Positions 53,707 through 62,930 are shown, counted from the first letter of the stretch. The stretch is DNA of 64,000 bases from an uncultured Caulobacterales bacterium (GCA_947503715.1 CANNER010000001.1:744001-808000); one strand, 5' to 3'. Numbers and translations: made by a program. Notes: generated by a model from the letters alone, not told the origin.

Positions 53707-55391
53707 TGGCTGACTTTGACGCCATTGTTGTCGGCTCCGGCATGTCGGGCGGGTGGTCCGCCAAGGAACTCTGCGAGCGTGGGTTGAAGACGCTGGTCCT
53801 AGAACGCGGCCCTGATATTGATCCGGCCGAAGACTACACCGACATGCTGGACCCCTGGGATAAAAAATATCTCGACCGTGTCCGACCTGAAGAAGCGAAC
53901 CGCGATTATAAAATTCAGAAGGATGTCTATGTGTTCTTCGAGAGCACGAAACATCTCTGGGCGAATGACCGCATCTATCCTTATACGACTGCGCCGGGCA
54001 CGGGCTATGAGTGGTTGCGCGGTCATCATGTCGGCGGCCGCAGCCTGCTCTGGGCGCGGATGTCGTTCCGCTTTTCTGATCACGATTTTAAGGCCAATAA
54101 AGCGGACGGTGTTGGCGTGGATTGGCCCATTCGCTATGCCGACCTCGATCCTTGGTATGACAAAGTCGAGGAATTTGTCGGCGTGTCCGGTTCCATGGAA
54201 GGCCTCGGTCAATTGCCGGACGGAAAGTTCCTGCCGCCGTTTGAAATGGACTGCGCGGAGAAACTCTTGAAATCCAAAATGGCGGAACATTTTCCGGACC
54301 GAACGATGATGGTCGCGCGTGTCGCGAATTTGAAAAGAGCTACAGAGGAGCATATCGCTCTGGGCCGTGGGCCCTGCCAGTCCCGCAACCATTGTTTCCG
54401 CGGATGTAGTTTCGGCGCCTATTTCAGTTCCAATTCCGCGACGCTGCCTGCAGCACGAAATACCGGAAATCTAACGCTGAAGCCCGACTCCATCGTTCAT
54501 AGTCTCGTCTATGACGATGCTACCAACCGCGTGACAGGCGTTCGCGTGATTGACCGTATGAAGAAAGCTACTAAGACCTATACGGCGAAAGTTGTTTTCC
54601 TGAACGCGTCGGCTATCCCGACGGCGACAATTCTGCTGAACTCCAAGTCTGAGAAATTCCCGAATGGTCTGGCGAATAGTTCCGATCAGGTCGGACGAAA
54701 CCTCATGGACCATGTCGCGGGCGCGCAGGTCTATGCCAATATCGATGGGCTGGAAGATAAATATTATTACGGGCGCAGACCGGCTTGCGGGTACATCCCG
54801 CGCTACCGGAACTATCCGGAATATAGCGAGGATTACAAACGGGGCTTTGCCTTTCAGGTCTACACAAATCGCGGCAGCTGGAACCCGAATAATGCGGGGA
54901 TTGGCGCGGCTTATAAAGCGCAACAGGCCAAGCCGGGCGGGTGGAATATCACGCTGGATACCTATGCCGAAGTCCTCCCCAATCCTGAAAACCGCGTGAC
55001 CTTGTCCAATACCAAGGATCAATGGGGCCTCGCCGTGCCGCATATGAATGCCAGCCACGGCCCGAATGAACTCGCGCTTTTACAGGCGGGATCTGACGAT
55101 GCTGTCGATATTCTGACAAAAGCGGGTTTCCGGGATATTGTGCGCGGCGAAGTCAAGGCAACGAAGCCCGGTAATCGCATCCATGAAATGGGCACGGCGC
55201 GCATGGGATTCGACCGCGAGACGTCGGTTCTCAACAAATGGAACCAAGCGCATGATGTCCCGAACCTGTTTATCACGGATGGCGCTTGTATGACTTCTTC
55301 GGCCATTCAAAATCCGTCCATCACCTATATGGCGCTATCCGCGCGAGCGGCGAACCATGCCGCTGACTTACTGGAAAGAGGAGAGCTCTGA
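53706..55391 (+). CDS. GMC-type FAD sugar dehydrogenase catalytic subunit 4
   Basis: Fourth paralogue, 561 residues, GTG start within TAGTG. It has the FAD motif VVGSGMSGGWSAKELCERG, HVGGRSLLWARMSFR, the C224/C230/C234 cluster (CQSRNHCFRGC), IHEMGTARMGFDRETS (the usual R-D-P-K is changed to F-D-R-E) and QNPSITYMAL. The middle segment PRYRNYPEYSEDYKRGFAFQ places it with subunit 2. It overlaps the following isomerase gene as TGATG. The changed residues next to the catalytic histidine make it the most derived member at that site. Confidence 0.9.
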   Translation: MADFDAIVVGSGMSGGWSAKELCERGLKTLVLERGPDIDPAEDYTDMLDPWDKKYLDRVRPEEANRDYKIQKDVYVFFESTKHLWANDRIYPYTTAPGTGYEWLRGHHVGGRSLLWARMSFRFSDHDFKANKADGVGVDWPIRYADLDPWYDKVEEFVGVSGSMEGLGQLPDGKFLPPFEMDCAEKLLKSKMAEHFPDRTMMVARVANLKRATEEHIALGRGPCQSRNHCFRGCSFGAYFSSNSATLPAARNTGNLTLKPDSIVHSLVYDDATNRVTGVRVIDRMKKATKTYTAKVVFLNASAIPTATILLNSKSEKFPNGLANSSDQVGRNLMDHVAGAQVYANIDGLEDKYYYGRRPACGYIPRYRNYPEYSEDYKRGFAFQVYTNRGSWNPNNAGIGAAYKAQQAKPGGWNITLDTYAEVLPNPENRVTLSNTKDQWGLAVPHMNASHGPNELALLQAGSDDAVDILTKAGFRDIVRGEVKATKPGNRIHEMGTARMGFDRETSVLNKWNQAHDVPNLFITDGACMTSSAIQNPSITYMALSARAANHAADLLERGEL

Positions 55392-56281
55392 TGTATTCAC
55401 GACGTTTATTTATGGGCGGTGCCGCCGCTGCGATGGGCCTTGCGGCATGTGGTTCACCTGCGGTTTCGAAAGTCGGGACGCGGCAGCTTAAGACGTTGGG
55501 GCTACAGACTTACACCTTGCGTGAAATTTTCGAACCGGATCCGGCGGGGACTTTGGCGATGCTGAAAGAGCTAGGCTATGACTATGTCGAATTGAACGAG
55601 CGGAATTTCACAGACAGAACGGCTGAAGAGCTGATCAGTCTCGTGAAGGATGCAGGGCTTTATGCGCCCGCCACGCATTATAACATGGAAAAAATCCGCA
55701 GTGACTTCGGACAAACGACCCGTGATGCACAGGCGCTCGGCGTTAATTATGTTATCATGCCTTGGACGGATGAGCCGCAGCGGACGGTTGAGGGTTACAA
55801 ACGCAATGCCGCGATGTTTAACGAACGCGGGCGTCAGGCGCGGGATGCAGGCTTTAAGCTGGCCTATCACAATCATCAATTCGAGTTTGATGATCTGGGC
55901 GGCGGTGTGACCGGTATGGATATTATGTTAGAAGAGACGGACCCTGATCTGTTTGATTTTGAATTGGACCTCTTCTGGGCGCGACTCGGCGACGTTGATA
56001 TTCCGGCCCTGTTCCGCGCTCATCCCGGACGGTTCAAGCTTTGCCACATCAAGGATATGAACGGCTCGCCCGCGCAATATCGTGACAGTCGGGATTACGG
56101 CGCGATCGGCGCAGCATTGATGGTCAATGTTGGCGAAGGCAATATTCCGTTCGAAGACTATTTCGCCCTGAATGATGTCTCCGGCATGGAATATTTCGTG
56201 ATTGAACATGACAGTCCGCCCAAGCCTTTCCGCGCGTCGATGAAGCAGAGCATTGATGATGTGCGGGCGATGCGATTCTAA
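55391..56281 (+). CDS. Exported TIM-barrel sugar isomerase/epimerase-like lipoprotein
   Basis: A 296-residue AP-endonuclease-2-like TIM barrel with an export signal: twin arginine YSRRLFMGGAAAAMGLAAC combines a Tat-type motif and a lipobox. Metal-site segments are visible: AYHNHQFEF, DFELDLFWA, LCHIKDMN and VIEHDS. Exported proteins of this family occur beside GMC dehydrogenases and may act on keto-sugars outside the cytoplasm, for example by elimination or epimerisation; this is inference. It overlaps subunit 4 (TGATG), so it is the last gene of the operon. Its stop overlaps the convergent kinase gene by 4 bases. Confidence 0.87.
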   Translation: MYSRRLFMGGAAAAMGLAACGSPAVSKVGTRQLKTLGLQTYTLREIFEPDPAGTLAMLKELGYDYVELNERNFTDRTAEELISLVKDAGLYAPATHYNMEKIRSDFGQTTRDAQALGVNYVIMPWTDEPQRTVEGYKRNAAMFNERGRQARDAGFKLAYHNHQFEFDDLGGGVTGMDIMLEETDPDLFDFELDLFWARLGDVDIPALFRAHPGRFKLCHIKDMNGSPAQYRDSRDYGAIGAALMVNVGEGNIPFEDYFALNDVSGMEYFVIEHDSPPKPFRASMKQSIDDVRAMRF

Positions 56282-57192
56282 TGTCTACTGGTCCTCACAG
56301 ATTGCAAGCCTGAGATGACGCAGGCCTTTCCATCGTGACGACGCGTGCTGCATCCCAGATGTTTCAGCGCTAATTCGTACCTTTCCGCTAAAGCTCCGTC
56401 TCCGATAATGTGAATATCGGATGCGGGTCTCTGCGATAATGAGGCGGCGCAGTTTTCTCCAATCAGAAGCCCAGAGAGATAATCGCGGGATTCACCCGCA
56501 GTCATCTCTCCCGATAATTGCAAGTTCCGGACGGACATCAGCATGTGGGTGAGGGCGGGTCGCGCCCGAGCTTTCATCACATCGACCCCGCGCAGGAAAG
56601 CCGCCTCCGACCCAGTCTCGTTCTTTCCGCCACGCGTCAGAATGGAATGGCGGTCCAAGACCTCGAATGTCTCGCCAGTCACACCTGTCGAAATGGTCTC
56701 AATCGCACCGTCCTTGATTGTCATCCATTTCGTATGCGTGCCGGGAAAGCAGAGGAGGCCATTTCGGAGTCCGGTCAGTGCCACCCACCCAAAGGCCTGC
56801 ATGTCTTCCCCGCGAACTGTGTCGAAATAACCCTGCACGTTTTTGAGAATGGAGGTGCCTTGCAGGAAATGGCAGGCCAGACCAGAACGTGTGTCTAAGA
56901 CTTTGGATTTGATATGTTCTATTCGCGTTGGCGTTGGCGCATATGTTGTTGTCGTCCAGCCAATATTTGATGTGACCGCCCCGCAGAGCCAGGCTTCCTT
57001 GACATCATATGTCTGACGCCAACCTTCCGTCGCAGTTTCAAATTCTTTGGCACAGTCCTCAGTGTCTTTCGCTCCGGATATCCGAACCTCATCAAGAAAT
57101 TCGGGCTCTAAATCCGTACCCCGAACGCAGAATAAGCGTCCTGAACTGTTCCCCCAGTCCGCGAGAATTACAATGTCGTCCGAAGGCCCCAT
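56278..57192 (-). CDS. dgoK: 2-dehydro-3-deoxygalactonokinase
   Basis: Sugar kinase of the DgoK family (304 aa), which phosphorylates 2-keto-3-deoxygalactonate in the De Ley-Doudoroff galactose pathway. The N-terminal phosphate motif is ILADWGNSSGRLFCV. CGAVTSNIGW and CFPGTHTKWMTIKDGAIE are highly typical, as is ESRDYLSGLLIGENC. No dgoA aldolase or dgoD is in the window. It lies 8 bases after the penicillin-binding protein gene on the same strand and so is probably on that transcript, while its 3' end overlaps the sugar-oxidation operon by 4 bases tail to tail. Confidence 0.9.
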   Translation of the reverse strand: MGPSDDIVILADWGNSSGRLFCVRGTDLEPEFLDEVRISGAKDTEDCAKEFETATEGWRQTYDVKEAWLCGAVTSNIGWTTTTYAPTPTRIEHIKSKVLDTRSGLACHFLQGTSILKNVQGYFDTVRGEDMQAFGWVALTGLRNGLLCFPGTHTKWMTIKDGAIETISTGVTGETFEVLDRHSILTRGGKNETGSEAAFLRGVDVMKARARPALTHMLMSVRNLQLSGEMTAGESRDYLSGLLIGENCAASLSQRPASDIHIIGDGALAERYELALKHLGCSTRRHDGKACVISGLQSVRTSRH

Positions 57193-57200
57193 CCGGCGTT

Positions 57201-59168
57201 TTACCCCGGTCCGCCTTGGCCCGACGCCATGTCCCGTTCTTCGACAAAAGCATCCGCCATTGTCGTGTAAAATTGCGAGAGTGTCTGTGCGCGGTCATCG
57301 TCAATATTCGGGTCCGGCGCGGAGAGGGCGGCATAGGATGCGCCTTTATGCGCTTTCAGCATGTAATCCTTCCAGACATCCACGGGCAGTAATCCGCCCG
57401 TGATTTTCCGCATCGGGGAATTATCATCATTTCCCAGCCAGACCCCTGTCGTCATTTGCGCAGTGAAGCCGATGAACCAGCCATCGCGGTAGTCCTGCGA
57501 CGTGCCCGTTTTGCCTGCCGCCTGACGACGCCCTAATTGCGCGCCGCGCGCCGTGCCTGTCTCAATCACATCCTGCAGAATGGACGTCATCTGCCGCGAA
57601 TAGGGCACGGAATAAACGCGTTTTCCGGCCGTTGTCCGTCTTTTATAAAGCGGCTCACCCGCCGTATTCCGAATTTCTGAAATCATATGAGTGGACCTTA
57701 AGAGGCCTTCATTTGCGAAGACGGAATAAGCGCGTGTCATTTCCAGCAAGGTCGTTTCCGACGATCCCAGCGCCAGCGAATATTCCGGCCGCATTTCCGA
57801 CTCGATGCCAAAGCGGTTGGCGAGGGAAGCCACTGTTGACGGCCCGACCTCTGCCGTGATCTGCGCGGCAATTGTATTTATGGAGAGCTTCAGGGCTTCG
57901 CGCACCGTCATCGGCCCGCGATAGCGTCGGGTGTAATTCTCGGGTGACCAATTCCCAATCGTCGTCGGTTGATCAATACGGACGGTTGCGGGTGTGAATC
58001 CGGCTTCTAATGCGGCAGCATAGGAAAATGTCTTAAAACTCGATCCTGGCTGACGCTTGGCCTGCGCCGCGCGGTTGAATTTCGACGCATTGTAATCCCG
58101 CCCCCCGACGAGGGCGAGGATAGCCCCCGTTTGATTATCGAGAGAGACGAGAGAGCCTTCGCTGACCTTCTTGCTGTCGCCCGATTTGGCGAGAATTTTC
58201 TCGAGGGCGGCTTGTGCCAGTTTCTGCTTCTCCACATCAATGGTCGTGCGGATGATGAGGTCTTCCTGTCCCGCGCCGACAAGGGTCGGCGCTTCCTCTG
58301 CAATCATGTCAAAGATGTAGCCGAGCGTGGCTTCGGAAATAATGGCCTCGGCCGGCTCCGCAATGACCGGTGGATTTGCCAGCGCTTCGCGTTGCTGCTC
58401 CAGCGTTATCATATCATTGACGACCATGCGTTGCAGGACGAGGCGGGAGCGTTCCACAGCCCGGTCATAATGTTCCGTCGGATTATAACGCGACGGCGCC
58501 TGCGGCAGACCGGCGAGGAGGGCGGCTTCGGCGAGATTAATATCCGCCGCAGACTTCCCGAAATAACGTTGCGCGGCGGCTTCCACGCCGAAGACGCGCG
58601 GGCCCATCGGGATGCGGTTGATGTAAAGCTCGAGGATTTCCGGCTTGGACAGCACGGCCTCCATATCGCGGGCGAGGACCGCCTCTTGGAACTTCCGGCG
58701 GTAGGATTTCTCAGGCGACAGGACGATGTTCTTGACGAGTTGCTGCGTCAGGGTCGAGCCGCCCTGTGTTTTCTCACCCGCCCGCGTGTTCTCGAACAGG
58801 GCGCGTAGGATCGCCTTATTATCGACCCCAGCATGTTCGTAAAACCGCTCGTCTTCAATCGCGAGGAAAGCATCCCCGACATAGCTCGGCATTTGGCCCA
58901 GTTTCATCGGCTTGCCAATATACGGGCCACGGTGCCCGATCTCCCGGCCTTGGTTATCCAAAAGCGTCATATTTGGTTGCAGGTTTAGCTGCCACATTGT
59001 CCGCTTATCCGGCAGGGACGGGAGGTCATTCATCAGGTAGTAGCGGGTCTGAAAATATCCGAACGCGATCAAGCCCGATAGGACCGCCAAAATGATGAGC
59101 GTAATCGTCCGCCGCTTGCGCTTGCGGTTGTCATTCGCGACATTGATATCGGCACGATAGGTTGGCAT
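57201..59168 (-). CDS. Class A penicillin-binding protein (glycosyltransferase/transpeptidase)
   Basis: Peptidoglycan synthase of 655 residues. A cytoplasmic basic tail (NRKRKRRT) is followed by one transmembrane helix at about residues 21-40. The GT51 domain has the catalytic glutamate E105 in AIEDERFYEHAGVD and the QGGSTLTQQLVKN motif. The transpeptidase has SSFK (serine nucleophile) in RQPGSSFKTFSYAAAL, S-x-N in LSINTIAAQ and KTGTS in AAGKTGTSQDYRDGW. It belongs to the PBP1a/1c/2d group. Its start lies close to the divergent YcgN-like gene, so both promoters are in a very short space. Confidence 0.94.
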   Translation of the reverse strand: MPTYRADINVANDNRKRKRRTITLIILAVLSGLIAFGYFQTRYYLMNDLPSLPDKRTMWQLNLQPNMTLLDNQGREIGHRGPYIGKPMKLGQMPSYVGDAFLAIEDERFYEHAGVDNKAILRALFENTRAGEKTQGGSTLTQQLVKNIVLSPEKSYRRKFQEAVLARDMEAVLSKPEILELYINRIPMGPRVFGVEAAAQRYFGKSAADINLAEAALLAGLPQAPSRYNPTEHYDRAVERSRLVLQRMVVNDMITLEQQREALANPPVIAEPAEAIISEATLGYIFDMIAEEAPTLVGAGQEDLIIRTTIDVEKQKLAQAALEKILAKSGDSKKVSEGSLVSLDNQTGAILALVGGRDYNASKFNRAAQAKRQPGSSFKTFSYAAALEAGFTPATVRIDQPTTIGNWSPENYTRRYRGPMTVREALKLSINTIAAQITAEVGPSTVASLANRFGIESEMRPEYSLALGSSETTLLEMTRAYSVFANEGLLRSTHMISEIRNTAGEPLYKRRTTAGKRVYSVPYSRQMTSILQDVIETGTARGAQLGRRQAAGKTGTSQDYRDGWFIGFTAQMTTGVWLGNDDNSPMRKITGGLLPVDVWKDYMLKAHKGASYAALSAPDPNIDDDRAQTLSQFYTTMADAFVEERDMASGQGGPG

Positions 59169-59197
59169 TCTCTCCTCTTGGCCTTAAGTGGCCTCTT

Positions 59198-59668
59198 ATG
59201 AAAGCCTCTACGACAGACTCTCCCTTCTGGAAAACCAAAAATATGGCCGAAATGAGCCGCACCGAGTGGGAAAGCCTCTGTGACGGCTGCGGCAAGTGCT
59301 GTTGCATCCGCTTGGAAGACGAGGATACGGGACAGGTCTACATCACCGATGTCGCTTGTAAGCTGTTTAATCCCGAAACCTGCCAGTGCGGGGATTACGT
59401 TAATCGTTCAGCGCTTGTACCCGATTGCGTGACCCTCAGCCCCGTCAATGTCAGCCAACTCCACTGGATGCCGCAGACCTGTGCCTATCGTCTTGTGGCT
59501 GAAGGCAAGGACCTACCTGATTATCATCACCTCGTCACAGGGTCTCGCGACTCCATCCACGACGTCGGGATGAGCGTGCAGGACGCAGTGACGAGCGAAG
59601 AGTTGGTCGATGAAAATGAAGTCCCTACAAGGATTGTGATTTGGCCGGGTGAACCGGATATCGACTAG
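59198..59668 (+). CDS. YcgN-like UPF0260 cysteine-cluster protein
   Basis: Small cytoplasmic protein of the YkgJ/YcgN cysteine-cluster family. The cluster is CDGCGKCCCIRLEDEDTG near residue 27, followed by CKLFNPETCQCGDY and PDCVTL, giving the full set of conserved cysteines that probably bind zinc or iron. WMPQTCAYRLVAEGKDLPDY is also conserved. I start at the ATG at 59198 (156 aa), because the longer frame would overlap the divergent penicillin-binding protein start. Molecular function unknown. Confidence 0.9.
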   Translation: MKASTTDSPFWKTKNMAEMSRTEWESLCDGCGKCCCIRLEDEDTGQVYITDVACKLFNPETCQCGDYVNRSALVPDCVTLSPVNVSQLHWMPQTCAYRLVAEGKDLPDYHHLVTGSRDSIHDVGMSVQDAVTSEELVDENEVPTRIVIWPGEPDID

Positions 59669-59962
59669 GTAAGCGGAAGCTGTGACCGTACATCTTGGGC
59701 AACGGCAAGGCATTCAAATTAGTAGCGGAACAGGCCGCAGGGTCAGTATTCGCGACTGGACGCAAAACGCCTGCAATCGTTAATAATTGACGGTCTTCGT
59801 TACCTCACCATCCTTCAGTCCCAGATGGAGAGCGCGATCCTATCTCGTGTCTGAACGAACGCGATGAGTATGACATAGGCTTGGAAATTGGGGATCATTT
59901 TAGCCCCCACCCAAAAAAAGCCCGCCTTAAAGGGCGGGCTTTCATTTCTATTTTACCCAAAC
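59669..59962. other. Gene-free spacer with the terminator of the M16 peptidase gene
   Basis: A 10-bp stem (59917-59926 with 59933-59942, six-base loop) sits beside a run of seven A, which is a T-run for the minus-strand M16 gene, so it is an intrinsic terminator for that gene. On the right side a TTT gives weaker termination for the + strand. Bases 59669-59912 show nothing else that I can support. Confidence 0.7.
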
Positions 59963-62869
59963 TTAAATCGGGTTTCCGTCCGCGTCGATTTCGACCATTT
60001 TATAGCCGAGTTCCGCGATTTCGTCATAGACGGTCGCTTTATCACCGACGACCACCATAATCATCTCGTCGAGGTCGAGATGTTTTGCGGCGAGGGCGTC
60101 GATTTCGGCTTTCGTCATGGCTTCGAGAATGTCGGCCTGCTCATCCACGAAATCGGGTTCCAGATCATAGGTGGCCATGCGCGAGAGGAAGCCAAGCTTT
60201 TGGCGCGGCGTCTCATAAGCGCGGGCATCAGATTGACCGCGGGAGGATTTCGTAAAGGCGAGTTCTTCGGCGGTGATACCGTCGGCGTGATAGCTCTCAA
60301 TCTCGTTGACAAATTCCACGATTGAGGCGGCTGTCGCGTCAGCACGGACACCCGCACTGGCGCGGTACCAACCCGCTTTTTCATTCCCGCTAAAGAAGGA
60401 TCGCGCACCATAAGTGTAGCCCTTATCCTCACGGAGGTTCAGATTGATCCGGCTGTTAAACGCGCCGCCCAGCGGATAGTTCATGATGTCCGCACGGAAA
60501 TATTCGCCCGTTGCGTCATAGGGTAGGGCGCGTTTGCCGATGCGGATTTCACTCTGTGCGGCATCCGGCTTGTCCACAAAATAGATGGTTCCGGTATCCA
60601 GTTCCGGGAAGGCTGCCATAGATGTCGTCGGCACCTCACCGCCCGTCCAATCGGAAAGCGGGGCAAGGACCTTTTTCATCGCAGCCTCATCCAAATCGCT
60701 GACGGCAATGACAGAGGCAATACTAGGCGAGAAATGCGTCGCGTAGAACGCTTTGACATCTTCCAATGTGATATTGGCGACAGTCTCTTCCGTACCTGTA
60801 TTGGCAAAAGCTGTTGGGTTATCAGTGCCATACATCATTTTGTTGAATAGGTTCGACGCTGTGACAGACGCTTCTTTTTTATTGGCCAATATACCCTGCA
60901 ATTGATTGGCCTTATCCCGGTCAAAATCCGCTTCAGCAAAGGCCGGCTTGAGCAGCTTTTCCATCGCAATCGCCATGGTCGCGTCGATATTCTTTGTTAG
61001 ACTGCGAACACTCATCGTTGTGAATGTGTCGCCGGAACTAAATGAGACGGATGAGCCGAGTTTTGCGAGCTCATTTGAGAGCTCTTCGCCTGTGCGTTCC
61101 GTGGTGGCTTCATTGAGCAATCCGGCTGTCAGGCTGGCGAGACCCAGTTTGTCGAGGCTCTCATGGCTCTGTCCGGCTTTAATCCGCACATTAATGGTCG
61201 TGGTTGGGACCTCGGTATTTTGAGCGCCGAGGACGTCAATGCCGTTACCCGTCGCGAATGTATATGTGTCGGGGGCTTTAACTTGCGGGTTATTGTCACC
61301 CGCGGGTGGGACCTGGCTCCGATCTAATCCTTCGGGATCTTCCGGACGGGTCCAAGAGAAATCGTCCGAACTGGACATATCTTCGGGAATTGTGCGCTCA
61401 TAGCGCTCCCATGTGTCCTCTTTTGCAATCATGGCGCCCGCACCCTTTGGCACGATGGACATGATGACGGCGGAGTTGTCTTTGATATATTGGTTATAGA
61501 CACGCATGACGTCGGCCTTTGTCACGCCTTCATAGCGCGCAATATCGTCCCCAATACCATTTGGATTGTCACGATAGGTCTCGTAGGCCGCCAATTGGCT
61601 GACCTTGCCCTGCACAGATTCCAGACCGTAGATTAAGCCGGAGACAATAGAGGATTTCACGCGTGTGAGGTCATCATCCATGACGCCGCGCTCCTCGAAC
61701 TCGTCAAAGGCGCCGCGGATTTCTGTTTCCAGATCGCCGAGCTGCTGCACTTTGGCCGGATTGGCGAGGGTGAAGACGGTAAAGGTACAGCCGATTTCGC
61801 GGCATCCATGACCTGAAGACGTTTGAACCGTCAGTCCCGGCTTCTGAACGTTTTTATACATAATCGAAGTTTGACCCTGACCGATAATATTGGCGAGCAC
61901 GTCCAGCGGCGCTTCGTCGGGGTGGTTTGCATGAACTGTAGGCCAAGCCATATAAAGCAGGGGAAGCTGCACATTATCTTCTAGGGAAATGTAGCGGTCT
62001 TCATCCAGTGTGATTTCTTCATAGACCGGATCCGCCTGTTCTGGACCGGCGGGGATCGTGCCGAAATAGGTTTTGACCCATTCCAGTGTTTGTTCTGTGT
62101 CGAGGTCGCCACCAATGGTCAGGACGGCATTATTCGGGCCGTACCATTCGAGGAAGAATTTCTTGAGGTCGTTCAGGTTCGCACGGTCGAGATCTTCCAG
62201 ATAGCCGATTGTGGACCAACTGTAGGGGTGACCTTCGGGATACATGGCTTCGCCGACCCGCTCGAAAAGCAAGCCGTAAGGACGATTATCGACACGCTGC
62301 CCGCGTTCGTTTTTCACTGTTTCACGTTGGACTTCGAATTTTTCCTGTGTGACCGAGTCGAGGAAGAAGCCCATCCGGTCAGCTTCCAACCAAAGCATTT
62401 TCTCGAGCTGATTGGACGGCACAGTCTCGAAGTAATTTGTTCGGTCCGAGTTTGTGGTACCGTTGAGTGTACCACCGGCTTCGGTGATAATTTTGAAGTG
62501 CTCTTCATCGGCAACATTTTCGGAGCCTTGGAACATCATATGTTCGAAGAAATGAGCAAAGCCGGAGCGGCCGACTTCTTCGCGGCCCGAGCCGACATGA
62601 TATGTCACGTCAACATGGACGAGCGGGTCGGATTTGTCTTCATGCAGGACTACGGTCAGGCCATTGTCCAACTTATATTTCGTGTAAGGAATGACAACTT
62701 CGTCGCCTTGGGCGGGGCCAACCCGTTCAACGACTGTGATGCCACTGGGTAAGTTGATGTTTTCTGCCTTGAGCGTATCCGCAGACGTATCGGATGTTCC
62801 GCCCGTACAGGCGGCAAGCGCTAATCCTATGGCGGCGGACGCTAATAATGTTTTGAATTGTGATGTCAT
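59963..62869 (-). CDS. M16 family zinc metallopeptidase, lipoprotein
   Basis: A 968-residue double-domain M16 (pitrilysin/insulinase) protein. The signal sequence ends in a lipobox ALAAC with cysteine 21, so it is probably an outer-membrane-anchored periplasmic protein. The inverted zinc motif is H106-F-F-E109-H110 in GFAHFFEHMMFQGSENV. The third ligand glutamate is expected about 75 residues on. The second M16 half (from about residue 520) lacks the motif, as in fused two-domain members, and has the RINLNLREDKGYTYGARS segment. It follows the M48 gene by 61 bases. Confidence 0.92.
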   Translation of the reverse strand: MTSQFKTLLASAAIGLALAACTGGTSDTSADTLKAENINLPSGITVVERVGPAQGDEVVIPYTKYKLDNGLTVVLHEDKSDPLVHVDVTYHVGSGREEVGRSGFAHFFEHMMFQGSENVADEEHFKIITEAGGTLNGTTNSDRTNYFETVPSNQLEKMLWLEADRMGFFLDSVTQEKFEVQRETVKNERGQRVDNRPYGLLFERVGEAMYPEGHPYSWSTIGYLEDLDRANLNDLKKFFLEWYGPNNAVLTIGGDLDTEQTLEWVKTYFGTIPAGPEQADPVYEEITLDEDRYISLEDNVQLPLLYMAWPTVHANHPDEAPLDVLANIIGQGQTSIMYKNVQKPGLTVQTSSGHGCREIGCTFTVFTLANPAKVQQLGDLETEIRGAFDEFEERGVMDDDLTRVKSSIVSGLIYGLESVQGKVSQLAAYETYRDNPNGIGDDIARYEGVTKADVMRVYNQYIKDNSAVIMSIVPKGAGAMIAKEDTWERYERTIPEDMSSSDDFSWTRPEDPEGLDRSQVPPAGDNNPQVKAPDTYTFATGNGIDVLGAQNTEVPTTTINVRIKAGQSHESLDKLGLASLTAGLLNEATTERTGEELSNELAKLGSSVSFSSGDTFTTMSVRSLTKNIDATMAIAMEKLLKPAFAEADFDRDKANQLQGILANKKEASVTASNLFNKMMYGTDNPTAFANTGTEETVANITLEDVKAFYATHFSPSIASVIAVSDLDEAAMKKVLAPLSDWTGGEVPTTSMAAFPELDTGTIYFVDKPDAAQSEIRIGKRALPYDATGEYFRADIMNYPLGGAFNSRINLNLREDKGYTYGARSFFSGNEKAGWYRASAGVRADATAASIVEFVNEIESYHADGITAEELAFTKSSRGQSDARAYETPRQKLGFLSRMATYDLEPDFVDEQADILEAMTKAEIDALAAKHLDLDEMIMVVVGDKATVYDEIAELGYKMVEIDADGNPI

Positions 62870-62930
62870 GGCTGTCTCCTCTTCATATCGTTTTACAATA
62901 AGACGACAGAGAGTAAAGGCGAAAATACGC

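Noticed and set aside
48603-55391. Four GMC genes as an assembly artefact (collapsed or repeated copy)
   Set aside because: The four differ throughout in protein and DNA sequence, with distinct lengths and substrate regions.
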